48,241 nucleotides of DNA from positions 1 to 48,241 of the forward strand of contig CAMLLB010000028.1 in assembly GCA_946480815.1 (NCBI GenBank), written 5' to 3'. A program made the position numbers and the translations under genes. Below the pieces are notes generated by a model. The model worked only from the letters and a program-made list of their open reading frames with translations, did not search any database and was not told the DNA's origin. The stretch comes from an uncultured Flavobacteriales bacterium (GTDB lineage Bacteria > Bacteroidota > Bacteroidia > Flavobacteriales > Crocinitomicaceae). Positions 24,949 to 33,926 of the stretch are shown here, piece by piece (positions within the stretch are counted from its first letter, which is position 1; every line of letters starts with the position of its first letter).

Positions 24949-27582
24949 TTAATGTCCCGCTCCTTCTTCCTCTTTCGGGAATCCGGCAATCATTTTCTCA
25001 TAGTCGGCCAATAATGCTTCTGCATCTGTGCGTTTTCCACGAGCGATATCAGCGGCATTGGTATTTCCGTCTTTCTTGGCTTTCTCTTCTTCAGCCTTAT
25101 ACTTTTCAATAGAACCTTGCAGGTTATCTCTTAAGTATCCGATATACTGAGGCATGAACATTTGAGTGTACATTCCTCCGGTTTTGTATTCGTTCTCAAA
25201 AATCGGCAGCGCACGTCGTTGAATTTTCGGTTCCTGGCGTGAAGCAAAGAATGTTAAAGAGTTCAAGACACCCAATTTATCAAATCCCTGTACCAGATTC
25301 GACTTGAATACTTTTTCATAGTAAGCAATCTGATCAGCATCTCCATATTTCGCATAGATCATGGCTACACCGGTCTGCATTTTACTGGAAGGCTCATTCT
25401 CTAAGCTTTTACAAGCTTCTAAAGCAGCCTTGCTGTTTACCTTTGAAAGTTGAAGCAATGCTGCGCTCATAACAGAATAAGACTTGTCTTTTTGAATGAT
25501 CTCAGAACACAATTGTTCCAATTCAGGAGCAGAAAGCATTCCAGCCAAAGCTGTAACCGCAGCTACACGGACAGCTGAAACCGAATCGGAAGTTGCCAGT
25601 TGTTTTACGCGATTAATAGAAGCAGCTTTACTGTCGCTGCTCATTTTCCCGATCTTCTCAATTGCAGTGGAACGAATGTCCCAGAACGGATCTTTCAAAG
25701 CTTCCTGTGCAACTCTACCTGCTTCAGGAGTACCGGTTGGGATTTTTTGAAGTGCATTCTTTCTGTGGATGTAATGCTTCGAATTGTTCCATTGGAAAGC
25801 ATACCAGGAAGGATCTTTTTTCTCTTCCACTTTTCCTAAAAGCATTGCTTCGGCATCAAAAATTACGTTCTTCACGGTTCCTTGTGTTGGAATGCTTACA
25901 GTTGAAGATTCGTCATTAAACCATTGACGGGTAGTTGTTGCTCCACGGTCATCGTATACCGTTATATCAACAGGCAATTTGAACAGACCGAAATCTTTTT
26001 TCTGCTTTTGGTTCACTGTAATGGAAACAGTATTTGCAGTAGCATCCGTATTGTATGAAACATCCAGTACCGGGTGACCTTTCCCCAGATACCATTGATT
26101 AAAGAACCAGTTCAGATCTTCCCCGCTCACTTCCTCGAAAGCAAGTCTTAATTGATGGAATTCGGCAGCTTTAAACTGATTTTGTTTCAAGTAGTTTTTC
26201 AATCCCAGGAAAAAAGCATCGTCACCGATATATTTGCGAAGCATGTGTAAGATACGGCCTCCTTTGTTGTAAGAATGTCCATCGAACATATCCTCGCGTG
26301 ATTTGTAATCGAACCAAACAAGGTCGTGGTAACCTCCCTGATCTGCAGATGCAAAATAACCTGCTGCTTCCTGTAATGCCTGGAATTCTGCCTCATCCAA
26401 ACCATGACGGTGCTCATCCCACAAGAACTGAGAGTAGTTTGCAAAGGATTCGTTCAATGTTAAGTTCGACCAGGATTCACAGGTTACCAAATCCCCGAAC
26501 CAGTGGTGGAATAACTCGTGGGCAATAGTGGAATTATCGTTTTCATCCAATAATTCGCGTTGTGTTTTATAGGCATATTCTCCGAAAATAACTGCCCCGG
26601 TGTTTTCCATTGCTCCCGAAACGTAATCTCTTACAATGATTTGGGAATACTTATCCCATGGATATTCAACACCCAATAATTGAGAGAAGAAACCGATCAT
26701 TGCCGGGGTTTCACCAAAAATAGCTTTCGCATCTTTTTCCCATTGTGGTTCTACGTAGTAGTTGACTTCCATATTCGTTCCATCAGGACGCTTGTACGTA
26801 TCCTTCACTACTTTGAACTCACCGACTCCCATCATGAATAAGTATGGAGCATGTGGTAAATCCTGTTTCCAGTAATCTGTTCGTGTTCCATCTGCATTTT
26901 TTACAGAACTCACCAGTTTCCCATTGGAAAGTGTTGCATATTTATCCTGAACAGTGATGTAGATTTCTTGTTTTGTTTTTGAATTCGGTGAATCGATCGT
27001 AGGGAACCAAACCGAGTTTGATTCTGTTTCACCCTGCGTCCAGATCTGAGGCATTTTATTCGCTTCTTCCCCACGTGGGTTAATGAAGTAAAGTCCTTTA
27101 TCGCTGGTAATCGCATTTGATCCACCTGTTTTACGCTCATCCGGTTTAGCGATGTAATCGATCACTACCGTAAAGTTCTCATCACGGGTGTATGTTTTGT
27201 TCAGTTTAATGGTTAAAACATCGTTTTTGTAATCATACTCCACTGTTTTACCTGCCATGGAAACATTTTTGATTTCCATACCTTTTGCATCCAGGACCAA
27301 TTCATTGGAAGCGTAGTAATGTGGCTTTGCCTGGAGTGTTTCTTTACCGATCAGCCAGGATTTCGTCCAGTCAAAAGAAACTTCCAGTTTTGTATTGATC
27401 AGATCTGTCAAAACAGTTCGTGAAGCGTGATATACTTTAGGATTATCTTGCTTTGGTTCATCGATTTCAGCAGTAGAGTTTGCCTTTGACTCATTGCTTT
27501 GGCTTGCCGCGTGCTCAGAGTCAGAATGTTTAGGTTGACAAGCTACCAAGACAAGAGCAACCAAGTAGGATATTTTCTTCAT
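24949..27582 (-). CDS. M1-family metallo-aminopeptidase lipoprotein
   Basis: The 877-residue protein has a lipoprotein signal (Leu-Val-Leu-Val-Ala-Cys15). It then has the M1 peptidase catalytic domain with the exopeptidase motif Gly323-Ala-Met-Glu-Asn and the zinc site His355-Glu-x-x-His359-x18-Glu378, all intact. A C-terminal HEAT-like helical domain follows (from about 590). It should remove N-terminal residues from peptides at the cell envelope. The start was set at 27582: the longer frame to 27621 would put its ATG inside the promoter -7 element. It is divergent from the biotin carrier gene. Confidence 0.93.
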   Translation of the reverse strand: MKKISYLVALVLVACQPKHSDSEHAASQSNESKANSTAEIDEPKQDNPKVYHASRTVLTDLINTKLEVSFDWTKSWLIGKETLQAKPHYYASNELVLDAKGMEIKNVSMAGKTVEYDYKNDVLTIKLNKTYTRDENFTVVIDYIAKPDERKTGGSNAITSDKGLYFINPRGEEANKMPQIWTQGETESNSVWFPTIDSPNSKTKQEIYITVQDKYATLSNGKLVSSVKNADGTRTDYWKQDLPHAPYLFMMGVGEFKVVKDTYKRPDGTNMEVNYYVEPQWEKDAKAIFGETPAMIGFFSQLLGVEYPWDKYSQIIVRDYVSGAMENTGAVIFGEYAYKTQRELLDENDNSTIAHELFHHWFGDLVTCESWSNLTLNESFANYSQFLWDEHRHGLDEAEFQALQEAAGYFASADQGGYHDLVWFDYKSREDMFDGHSYNKGGRILHMLRKYIGDDAFFLGLKNYLKQNQFKAAEFHQLRLAFEEVSGEDLNWFFNQWYLGKGHPVLDVSYNTDATANTVSITVNQKQKKDFGLFKLPVDITVYDDRGATTTRQWFNDESSTVSIPTQGTVKNVIFDAEAMLLGKVEEKKDPSWYAFQWNNSKHYIHRKNALQKIPTGTPEAGRVAQEALKDPFWDIRSTAIEKIGKMSSDSKAASINRVKQLATSDSVSAVRVAAVTALAGMLSAPELEQLCSEIIQKDKSYSVMSAALLQLSKVNSKAALEACKSLENEPSSKMQTGVAMIYAKYGDADQIAYYEKVFKSNLVQGFDKLGVLNSLTFFASRQEPKIQRRALPIFENEYKTGGMYTQMFMPQYIGYLRDNLQGSIEKYKAEEEKAKKDGNTNAADIARGKRTDAEALLADYEKMIAGFPKEEEGAGH

Positions 27583-27618
27583 TTTCGGGCGAATATGATT
27601 CGTAAATATTTTGAAGAG

Positions 27619-27648
27619 CAAATATAGGAAACTATGGTTTTTTTACAA
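27619..27648 (-). promoter_or_regulatory. Promoter of the M1 peptidase gene
   Basis: On the minus strand TTG (27648-27646) is followed, after 19 bases, by TATATTTG (27626-27619). This matches the Bacteroidota housekeeping consensus TTG-N17-23-TAnnTTTG. The start point would be about 27612, so an ATG at 27621 cannot be used. Confidence 0.8.
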
Positions 27649-27659
27649 TCTTTTTCTAG

Positions 27660-28175
27660 ATGAATGGCCAAATAGTTCGTATTATTGTCGCAAAATTCTT
27701 ACAGATGGAAACAGCTAATTGGACATCGGACGGAGAAGTCCTTCATGCTAACAGAGACGGGGTTCATATTCGTTGGGAAGACCAGCAGTTTTTTACGATT
27801 ACATATAAAGGGAAAAAATTCCGTGGAGAGGTTATGTCAAACCGCATGGAAGAAGGTTTATTGACCCTGAAATTAAATCACCGCGTTTTTGAAGTGAAGA
27901 AAGGTGGTCCTTTGGACGAACTGATTGCTTCTCTTGGAATGGACAAGCCGAAATTGCGTAAGTTAAAGCAATTGAAAGCTCCGATGCCGGGAAGAGTGGT
28001 CAGCGTTGCTGTTACCGTTGGTCAATCCATCGAAGTTGGAGACCCTTTATTGACTTTGGAAGCAATGAAAATGGAGAATGTGCTCAAAGCAGAAGGTGTG
28101 GGAGTTGTTAAAGCCATCGCAATCAATCCGCAGGATGTAGTAGATAAAGGTGGATTGTTGATTGAGTTCGAGTAG
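27660..28175 (+). CDS. Biotin carboxyl carrier protein of an acyl-CoA carboxylase
   Basis: The 171-residue protein ends in a biotinyl-lipoyl domain (about 104-171) with the biotinylation site Glu-Ala-Met-Lys137-Met and the preceding Ala-Pro-Met-Pro-Gly. The N-terminal part is a small beta domain, as in the carrier subunits of Bacteroidota propionyl- or acetyl-CoA carboxylases. It would carry carboxylated biotin between biotin carboxylase and carboxyltransferase, which are not in the window. The ATG at 27660 is listed; Met16 at 27705 is a plausible alternative start. Confidence 0.9.
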   Translation: MNGQIVRIIVAKFLQMETANWTSDGEVLHANRDGVHIRWEDQQFFTITYKGKKFRGEVMSNRMEEGLLTLKLNHRVFEVKKGGPLDELIASLGMDKPKLRKLKQLKAPMPGRVVSVAVTVGQSIEVGDPLLTLEAMKMENVLKAEGVGVVKAIAINPQDVVDKGGLLIEFE

Positions 28176-28267
28176 GAGAATCGGCGTAAGCTGATGAAGA
28201 CTGAGTATTGCGATCTCAAATTGCATAATACGAAGGAAATGGCTTAGCTTTCAATCTTTTATTAGGG

Positions 28268-28293
28268 TGACGTAATATTGCGTTATTACGTCA
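28268..28293. repeat. Inverted repeat after the biotin carrier gene
   Basis: Perfect 10-base arms TGACGTAATA/TATTACGTCA around a 6-base loop. There is no T run. It could be a weak terminator or a protein site. Confidence 0.6.
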
Positions 28294-28349
28294 ACTTACA
28301 TTTTCTGAGATTAAATCAATAAGATATTACTGAATAAGCATAAACTAAA

Positions 28350-28372
28350 AACGGCTCCTTTTGGGAGCCGTT
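28350..28372 (-). terminator. Terminator of the small 28394-28588 gene
   Basis: Stem AACGGCTCC/GGAGCCGTT with a short loop. On the minus strand it is followed by TTTTAGTTT. It lies 21 bases past the stop codon of the small minus-strand gene. Confidence 0.75.
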
Positions 28373-28393
28373 AGTCGTATTATAATATGTCTT

Positions 28394-28588
28394 TTAACTT
28401 TTCTGCGGTGTGAAAGCCTTATTAATTATAGAAGGATAAACTGCACCGAACTCTTTCATACACCATTCCCTTAAACGTTGAATTTCTTCTGAATCAGACA
28501 TCCATTTGATTGCCTTAGACAATTCTTTTTGGAATAACAGTGGGTCAAAACTTACCCGAACCAGGATTTTTTTCGTTAGTTCAAACAT
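28394..28588 (-). CDS. Small conserved-type protein, unknown function
   Basis: This 64-residue protein is mostly helical, with Phe-Asp-Pro-x-Leu-Phe-x-Lys-Glu-Leu and a Trp-Met-Ser ... Leu-Arg-Glu-Trp-Cys pattern. I recall small proteins of this type in many Flavobacteriia and other Bacteroidota, none with a known role. It has its own terminator and is preceded by TATATTAG, a near match to the -7 consensus. No signal peptide. Confidence 0.75.
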   Translation of the reverse strand: MFELTKKILVRVSFDPLLFQKELSKAIKWMSDSEEIQRLREWCMKEFGAVYPSIINKAFTPQKS

Positions 28589-28673
28589 GGGGTTCTGTTT
28601 ATAATTTCATCTAATATAACGAACCATTTTCTTATTTGGTATGGAGAAAATGTTAAAAGTTATGCACAAAAAA

Positions 28674-28704
28674 AGCGTGTGCCCGTAACAATCAGACACA
28701 CGCT
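28674..28704 (-). terminator. Terminator of the Omp28/DUF6029/TlpA operon
   Basis: On the minus strand AGCGTGTG ... CACACGCT (8-bp perfect stem, 15-base loop) is followed by seven T. It lies 22 bases past the stop of the last operon gene. Confidence 0.85.
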
Positions 28705-28726
28705 GCTTTATAGCAATATTAAATTT

Positions 28727-29662
28727 TTAATGGAGGTGTTGTTCGATCACCTGGTAAATTTCTTCGGTCGTTTTATCGTACACATAAATCAAGTAGTGCA
28801 TGTTGTCTACATCATACTGTGTCGGTAATTTGTAAGTGTAATTGACATAGTATTTTCCGTTTGTTCCAAGATCAGAAGTTCCAAGCACTCTTCCGAAAGC
28901 ATTCCCGTCAATACAATCCCGCAGGATATCGCGATGAACGTAATTTGCATTTCTGGTCAGGTCGGGCATCAATTGTGGACCTACTAATGAATCCTCACAC
29001 ACATAAACAACTACTGCCAGATCATTTGTGATATTGCCGTCCACTTTGTCCACCTCTACGTGAAGGAAACTCCCTCTGGTGCTTGCAAAATAATTGGCGC
29101 GTGACTGAATGTTTACTCGAAGTGGTTTGTTTAACTCTACAGTGGTTTTAGAACTCCATGTAGCCGGTGCACTCGTATTATCAGTACCATTTAACTGACG
29201 GTTTACAGTTCCATTCGGATTACCGACAAATCCGGTTCCGGGTTTGGAACCGAAATGGGTACCTATTTCAAAAGCAAGATCATTATACAGGATAGTCGGG
29301 TAATCAGGAAGTTCTTCCTCCTGGAAATTAGACATTCCTACCGGGCTGGTATGAACTCCGACCCCAAATACTCTCCCCGGGTTCGCATCCTCCAAATTGT
29401 GCAGAACATTTGCGGCATTCGGGCAATTGAAACAACGGTGTCCGGTGAAATCCTCAATTAATACATTCGTAAATGTATTGGTGTTTTGAGTAAATTCAGG
29501 CCACAAACCTTGTGAAACGTAATGTGCAGAATCTCCGTCAGGGTACAGGGACCAATCCAGGGTTGAAGTTCCGCCTGATTTCGGAGGATAGGCATTTTTC
29601 ACCTTATCGCAGGAAACGATAACCGTTGCAAGGATTGTTGTAAATACGATAAACTTTTTCAT
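28727..29662 (-). CDS. Omp28-related lipoprotein with thioredoxin-like CxxC
   Basis: The 311-residue protein has a lipobox (Val-Ile-Val-Ser-Cys18). An Omp28-type domain has the thioredoxin-like motif Asp-Phe-Thr-Gly-His-Arg-Cys77-Phe-Asn-Cys80. The rest is beta-rich with a final strand-rich half. Omp28 proteins are surface lipoproteins of Bacteroidota, some described as adhesins; the CxxC suggests thiol chemistry, but this is not shown. It is the third gene of an operon with the outer-membrane protein 18 bases upstream and the TlpA-like protein. Confidence 0.87.
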   Translation of the reverse strand: MKKFIVFTTILATVIVSCDKVKNAYPPKSGGTSTLDWSLYPDGDSAHYVSQGLWPEFTQNTNTFTNVLIEDFTGHRCFNCPNAANVLHNLEDANPGRVFGVGVHTSPVGMSNFQEEELPDYPTILYNDLAFEIGTHFGSKPGTGFVGNPNGTVNRQLNGTDNTSAPATWSSKTTVELNKPLRVNIQSRANYFASTRGSFLHVEVDKVDGNITNDLAVVVYVCEDSLVGPQLMPDLTRNANYVHRDILRDCIDGNAFGRVLGTSDLGTNGKYYVNYTYKLPTQYDVDNMHYLIYVYDKTTEEIYQVIEQHLH

Positions 29663-29680
29663 GATCTAAGCTAAATTAAA

Positions 29681-31375
29681 TTAGAAACTTTGTGTCAATG
29701 AAACGGTAAGTCCATTAGACGCAGGAACAAATCGGCATACACCACCCACGCAGAACAATCCTGCTCTTTGTCGGCCATAATTCAAAGTTACGCGAGTTGC
29801 ATCTTTTATCCAACCAAAAGATCCGATCGCATAGTGAACGCGCAAATCTTTGTTTGAATTGCCATAGTTGTATTGATCCATAAATCCGAAGAACCAGTTA
29901 GGAGAGATCGTGTATTCCAAAACCAGGGTTACCCAATCTCCTTTATCCTTGGATGTGTGGTAATCAAATAAGGCCATTTTTTTATTCGTTGTAAACAATG
30001 CCTGTAATTCCATTCTCAGGTTGTGCTTTTTATTGATCTTCCAACCTGCCTCTAATACTCCAATATGCGCATTGATAATACCATGGCCATCTTCCGATAC
30101 TTTCGATACGTCATTGTTGATTGCAATGTTAAAGTAAGATCCGATTAAGTATAAGCTTTTATTGATCTTATAAGTAATGTTTACGTTGATATCCTGCCAC
30201 AGCAAACTGTCAGACATATCGAACGGATTTCCTTTGTACATGACACGAGTAGAATCACCCGGTAATCCATATCCGTTTGTATGACGCAACGGCTGATAAG
30301 CTGTAGAATAATTGAAGTTGATTGGAATCCCGTATTTTCCGCCACCTTTTCCTTTTGGGATCGTGTAGAGTATTTCCGCCTGGTATGCAATTTCACCCAA
30401 AGGTTGCGTTGCGTAAGGATAAAGTGTTGCAACCAGGTTATATGTATGAGTTTTGTTCATTGCCGGCAGGTAATTGATGAACAAATCTGCCAGACCTTTT
30501 GTGCGGTCCGAACGGTAACTCATATTGTCAACGGACTTCGCAGAAAGCGAGATCCCCAATCCTTTCCTGGAATAACCCAAATTAATCAATGCTGCGTGTC
30601 CCGGATTATAAATGTACCCGTTATCATCGCTCGGATCATTGTCTTTGTGCGTATATTCTCCGTTTAAGGTAAATTTCTTATACCTTAAACCGATCCGGCC
30701 ACTATAAGCTGCAACGTTTTCAGGAAGAATATAGGTTTCGTTATCATCCTTTTGGTACTTACTCACGAAAGCCCCGCCAAGAGTTACATCCAGGTCGCTT
30801 GAATCCATTGCAGGGATCAGCTCATTCAAATGAAGCTGCAAGTCGATACCACGTGTAACACCGGCAGATTTATCTACTCTTCCGCTTTGGAATGAATAAC
30901 GTTGATTTCCATAGACCGCCTTTAATTGTACACCATTATACGGGCGCAAAATTACTCGTGCTCCGTCCATAGCATTGTCATACCCTAAATTCCGGTCTTC
31001 GTATGCTCTGAAAATAGTTCCTGCACCGAATTGTTCATAGAAGTTCCCCAAGGTAATGTCTATGTAGTTATTGGACCATCCCACATAACGCATTCCCAAT
31101 CCTGTTCCGTCAAAACGATTCGGGTATCCGTTGATCCGTGGTAAATACGATTCGAAGCGGATACCTGCTTTGAAATGTGAACCTGCGTAAAACACGTTCA
31201 TATATGAATTGAGCAAACCACGTTCTGCAGGTTGAAGAGCTCCAATTAAAGGGTCCGCATTCAGGTATTGGAAAGTAGCTTCCATATTCCCGGTAATACC
31301 CCCCAATATATTCGATTGTCCGAATGCCGTAAGCGATCCGGACAATGCACAGATTCCTAAAATCCAGTTTTTCAT
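29681..31375 (-). CDS. Outer-membrane barrel protein, DUF6029-like
   Basis: The 564-residue protein has a signal peptide (1-19, cleaved after Phe-Gly-Gln) and throughout shows alternating hydrophobic/polar strands, ending in Ser-Phe, as in outer-membrane barrels. From memory it resembles DUF6029 proteins of Bacteroidota; the family name is tentative. A Cys pair near the C terminus (Phe-Cys-Val-Gly-Gly-Val-Cys) is unusual for a barrel. It is the middle gene between TlpA-like and Omp28-like proteins, so the three probably work in one envelope function. Confidence 0.8.
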   Translation of the reverse strand: MKNWILGICALSGSLTAFGQSNILGGITGNMEATFQYLNADPLIGALQPAERGLLNSYMNVFYAGSHFKAGIRFESYLPRINGYPNRFDGTGLGMRYVGWSNNYIDITLGNFYEQFGAGTIFRAYEDRNLGYDNAMDGARVILRPYNGVQLKAVYGNQRYSFQSGRVDKSAGVTRGIDLQLHLNELIPAMDSSDLDVTLGGAFVSKYQKDDNETYILPENVAAYSGRIGLRYKKFTLNGEYTHKDNDPSDDNGYIYNPGHAALINLGYSRKGLGISLSAKSVDNMSYRSDRTKGLADLFINYLPAMNKTHTYNLVATLYPYATQPLGEIAYQAEILYTIPKGKGGGKYGIPINFNYSTAYQPLRHTNGYGLPGDSTRVMYKGNPFDMSDSLLWQDINVNITYKINKSLYLIGSYFNIAINNDVSKVSEDGHGIINAHIGVLEAGWKINKKHNLRMELQALFTTNKKMALFDYHTSKDKGDWVTLVLEYTISPNWFFGFMDQYNYGNSNKDLRVHYAIGSFGWIKDATRVTLNYGRQRAGLFCVGGVCRFVPASNGLTVSLTQSF

Positions 31376-31397
31376 CGAAGTGTGATGTATAAGTAGC

Positions 31398-31907
31398 TTA
31401 TTTATTTACCAATTTTTTGATCTCTTCGTACAATTTTTCCTCGTCTCCGGGAGCATAATTGTTGTGAGAATACACGATATTTCCTTTTTGGTCTAATAAA
31501 AATGTGTGAGGTACGTTGTTTACTCCCATTGCACGTTTGAAGTCTCCGTTCGGGTCCATCAAAACCAGGTAATCCCATCCTTTTCCATCTACATAAACCG
31601 GGACCTGGGATTTTGTTTTTTCATCGTCGATTGTTACCGCAACAAGATTCACTCCGGTTTCTTCCTGCCAATCCGGGTACAGTTCGTGAATAGTGTTTAG
31701 TTCACGCTTACAAGGCGAACACCATGTTGCCCAAAAAGAGATCACAACGGGGCCTTTAAAACCTAATTCGGCAGTATTCACTGCTTTACCGTTCATGTCT
31801 ACTAATTTTACAGAAGGAAGTTGCTTAACGACTAAAGGTTCATGGTCCTGAGCCATTGATAAGGTAGAAACAATAAGTCCTAACAATAAGAACGTAATTT
31901 TTTTCAT
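31398..31907 (-). CDS. TlpA-like periplasmic thioredoxin
   Basis: The 169-residue protein has a signal peptide (1-20, cleaved after Met-Ala-Gln). A thioredoxin fold has the active site Trp-Cys63-Ser-Pro-Cys66 and a cis-Pro at Val-Pro-His-Thr-Phe. It should be a periplasmic thiol reductase or oxidase for other envelope proteins. It is the first gene of the three-gene operon. A TATCTTTG -7 element lies 46 bases upstream of its start. Confidence 0.93.
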   Translation of the reverse strand: MKKITFLLLGLIVSTLSMAQDHEPLVVKQLPSVKLVDMNGKAVNTAELGFKGPVVISFWATWCSPCKRELNTIHELYPDWQEETGVNLVAVTIDDEKTKSQVPVYVDGKGWDYLVLMDPNGDFKRAMGVNNVPHTFLLDQKGNIVYSHNNYAPGDEEKLYEEIKKLVNK

Positions 31908-31952
31908 AGTTTAAATTTTAGCATGGGACAGTTCAAGTTCTGTGCCGAAATC

Positions 31953-31960
31953 CAAAGATA
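31953..31960 (-). promoter_or_regulatory. -7 element of the tlpA-like operon
   Basis: TATCTTTG on the minus strand matches TAnnTTTG. The nearest TTG upstream is only 14 bases away, shorter than usual, so the -33 element is uncertain. Confidence 0.55.
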
Positions 31961-32194
31961 CCTTTTCCTTAACACAATTTTAAACATGTGTTGCTTTGTA
32001 CTCTTGTATTCCTAAAAAATGTTAAGGTACTCTCAAAAATTGTAATCCTAATAATCCGGAGTTTCATCAAAATCAGACCGTTTAATCCCGAAATCGGGCA
32101 CTTAAATCAAAAAATAACGATTATCCGGTTCAATCGTATTGTTTTTTCCGTCAAAAAATTGTAATCTTACTGATTGATATACGAATGTGACCTA

Positions 32195-32225
32195 TTGTAA
32201 GAGAAATGGAACGTTCCTATATTTG
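32195..32225 (+). promoter_or_regulatory. Promoter of the first T9SS cargo gene
   Basis: TTG at 32195-32197, a 20-base spacer, then TATATTTG at 32218-32225. The predicted start point is near 32232, so the GTG at 32225 cannot be the translation start and the ATG at 32246 is used. A related arrangement precedes the third paralogue. Confidence 0.85.
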
Positions 32226-32245
32226 TGAAAACTGAAAACGCAATT

Positions 32246-33004
32246 ATGAAAAAATTATACTCTCTGGTTTCTGTTGTTTTACTTGCTTGCTCTGCCAGCT
32301 TCGGACAAGTTGAAATTAAGTTGTGGGACAATGGCACACAATCTGGCACAGGAAATGCCTTGAACGGTCAGGAATACGCTTACGTTGTTTCAACGGATGG
32401 ATTACATGGTCCGGTGATTAATTTTAAGAATACATCTGCAAGTACGAAAGTATGGAAGATAGAGCGATACAGAATTACTGACGTGGCTGCATGGGAAGAT
32501 AATTTATGTTGGGGAGCTCCCGGAGATCCGTTCGGACAATGTTATACAGCGGCTCAAATGAACACGAACCCATGGACCAGTCCTTCTCAATATAGTTTGA
32601 CTGTAAATGCAGGAGCATCCGCAAACCTGGTAGCAGATACAGATACTGAAGGTTCAGGTACTGAGAAATACCGTTTCTATTTAATTGAAGGCCAGGCTTC
32701 ACGAGTGGATTCTGTTGACGTGACTGTTACTTCTACTTTAGGAGTTACAGATCAAAAACAAGAGGAAGTAGGTGTTTCCATTTACCCTAACCCGGTTTCT
32801 AATGTGTTGACTGTAAGTGCAACAGGCGTAGAGGGTTCTGTTGAATTGAAAATGGTGGATGTACTTGGAAAAGTGGTTTTAACAGAATCAGGAGCTCCAT
32901 TGAACAAAGTAGATGTAAGCAATTTCAAAAACGGAGTTTACTTAGTGTACGTTTACAACAAAGGAGATTTGATCCAAACAAAACGAATTGTTATTAAGCA
33001 CTAA
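32246..33004 (+). CDS. T9SS-secreted paralogue 1
   Basis: The 252-residue protein has a signal peptide (cleavage after Phe-Gly-Gln, residues 19-21; a Leu-Leu-Ala-Cys lipobox look-alike is also present). A family-specific beta-rich domain carries Trp-Glu-Asp ... Cys-Trp-Gly ... Cys-Tyr. A T9SS type A sorting domain follows (about 178-252: Tyr-Pro-Asn-Pro-Val-Ser-Asn-Val-Leu ... Gly-x-Tyr-Leu-Val ... Lys-Arg-Ile-Val-Ile-Lys-His). It should be exported through the SprA channel and the tail cleaved. The N-terminal domain is unknown to me. Two paralogues follow. Confidence 0.88.
   Translation: MKKLYSLVSVVLLACSASFGQVEIKLWDNGTQSGTGNALNGQEYAYVVSTDGLHGPVINFKNTSASTKVWKIERYRITDVAAWEDNLCWGAPGDPFGQCYTAAQMNTNPWTSPSQYSLTVNAGASANLVADTDTEGSGTEKYRFYLIEGQASRVDSVDVTVTSTLGVTDQKQEEVGVSIYPNPVSNVLTVSATGVEGSVELKMVDVLGKVVLTESGAPLNKVDVSNFKNGVYLVYVYNKGDLIQTKRIVIKH
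32861..32985 (+). repeat. Homogenised T9SS-tail segment, copy 1
   Basis: 125 bases of the sorting-domain coding sequence that match copies 2 and 3 with only three variable positions in all three; copy 1 differs from copy 2 at two. Confidence 0.9.
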
Positions 33005-33025
33005 TTGAAAATACATGATATAGAA

Positions 33026-33052
33026 AGAGATGTGAAAACATCTCTTTTTTTA
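33026..33052 (+). terminator. Rho-independent terminator after paralogue 1
   Basis: AGAGATG/CATCTCT stem with a six-base loop followed by seven T. It ends the first cargo transcript, so paralogue 2 needs its own promoter, which I could not identify in the remaining short gap. Confidence 0.88.
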
Positions 33053-33078
33053 TTGGATTAAACTTATAACTCTAAATC

Positions 33079-33801
33079 ATGAAAAAATACATACTTCTCA
33101 TTTTAATTTGCTCCTTCTTTACAGTGTTTTTAAATGCACAAGTGGAGATTAGGCTTGGTAATACGGGAGCAGGATCTGATATTTCCGGAACAGAACATGT
33201 GGAAATTGTAAATTCCGATCAATTGGTTTCCGTTGTTTTCCAGATCAGGAATGTTTCGGGAACATCACATAATTATACGATCAGAAGAGATCGACTGATT
33301 GAAAAACCAGAATGGACAGATTATTTTTGCTGGGCAATTTGCTATCCTGAAAGCAGCATGAATACCAATTCCTGGACGGCTCCGGATCCGCTTACAATTG
33401 CTGATAATGGAACACAGCTATTAATGGTGGATACAGATGTTCACGGTTCCGGAACAGAATTATATCGATATTATATTGTAAATGAAGATAATTCCACGCT
33501 TGAAGATTCCGTTGATGTGCGAATTACATCCGTTTTGGGAGTGGCCGACCAACAACAGGAAGAAGTTGCGGTTTCGGTTTACCCGAACCCGGTTTCAAAT
33601 ATATTGACAGTAAACACAACAGGTTTGGAAGGATCGGTTGAATTGAAAATGGTAGATGTACTTGGAAAAGTGGTTTTAACAGAATCAGGAGCTCCAATGA
33701 ACAAAGTGGATGTAAGCAATTTCAAAAACGGAGTTTACTTAGTGTACGTTTACAACAAAGGAGATTTGATCCAAACAAAACGGATTGTTATTAAACATTA
33801 G
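33079..33801 (+). CDS. T9SS-secreted paralogue 2
   Basis: The 240-residue protein has a signal peptide (cleavage after Leu-Asn-Ala-Gln) and the same architecture as its neighbours, with the most divergent N-terminal domain. The Cys pair is closer together (Phe-Cys-Trp-Ala-Ile-Cys) because the loop is shortened. The T9SS tail (about 166-240) is almost identical to theirs. Function of the secreted domain unknown. It lies between paralogues 1 and 3 on the same strand. Confidence 0.87.
   Translation: MKKYILLILICSFFTVFLNAQVEIRLGNTGAGSDISGTEHVEIVNSDQLVSVVFQIRNVSGTSHNYTIRRDRLIEKPEWTDYFCWAICYPESSMNTNSWTAPDPLTIADNGTQLLMVDTDVHGSGTELYRYYIVNEDNSTLEDSVDVRITSVLGVADQQQEEVAVSVYPNPVSNILTVNTTGLEGSVELKMVDVLGKVVLTESGAPMNKVDVSNFKNGVYLVYVYNKGDLIQTKRIVIKH
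33658..33782 (+). repeat. Homogenised T9SS-tail segment, copy 2
   Basis: 125 bases; differs from copy 3 at a single position and from copy 1 at two. Confidence 0.9.
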
Positions 33802-33881
33802 TAGTATTCGATACTATACTTGAAAAGATATCCAATTTCTGGCCGCTTTTCTTATAAATTGAAATAGATGTGCAGCCTTAT

Positions 33882-33907
33882 TTGGCAATGGAACATTTAA
33901 ATATTTG
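33882..33907 (+). promoter_or_regulatory. Likely promoter of the third T9SS cargo gene
   Basis: TTG at 33882-33884 and AATATTTG at 33900-33907 (first base off consensus, 15-base spacer). The surrounding ATGGAAC and ATATTTG blocks match those of paralogue 1's promoter, so the promoter was duplicated with the gene. Confidence 0.6.
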
Positions 33908-33926
33908 CAAAACCTAAATCGTAATT

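Larger units (their letters stand above)
31908..32245. other. Divergent intergenic region
   Basis: These 338 bases separate two divergent units. Besides the promoters, there are two direct copies of a TCAAAAA(A)TTGTAATC(C/T)TA block (about 32033 and 32151, about 118 bases apart) and the small palindrome CCCGAAATCGGG near 32087-32098. Confidence 0.6.

Noticed and set aside
32246..32320. Lipoprotein reading of T9SS paralogues 1 and 3 because of a Leu-Leu-Ala-Cys stretch
   Set aside because: A normal signal-peptidase I site (Phe-Gly-Gln) follows, and the T9SS tail predicts secretion or a different anchor; left open only as a remark.
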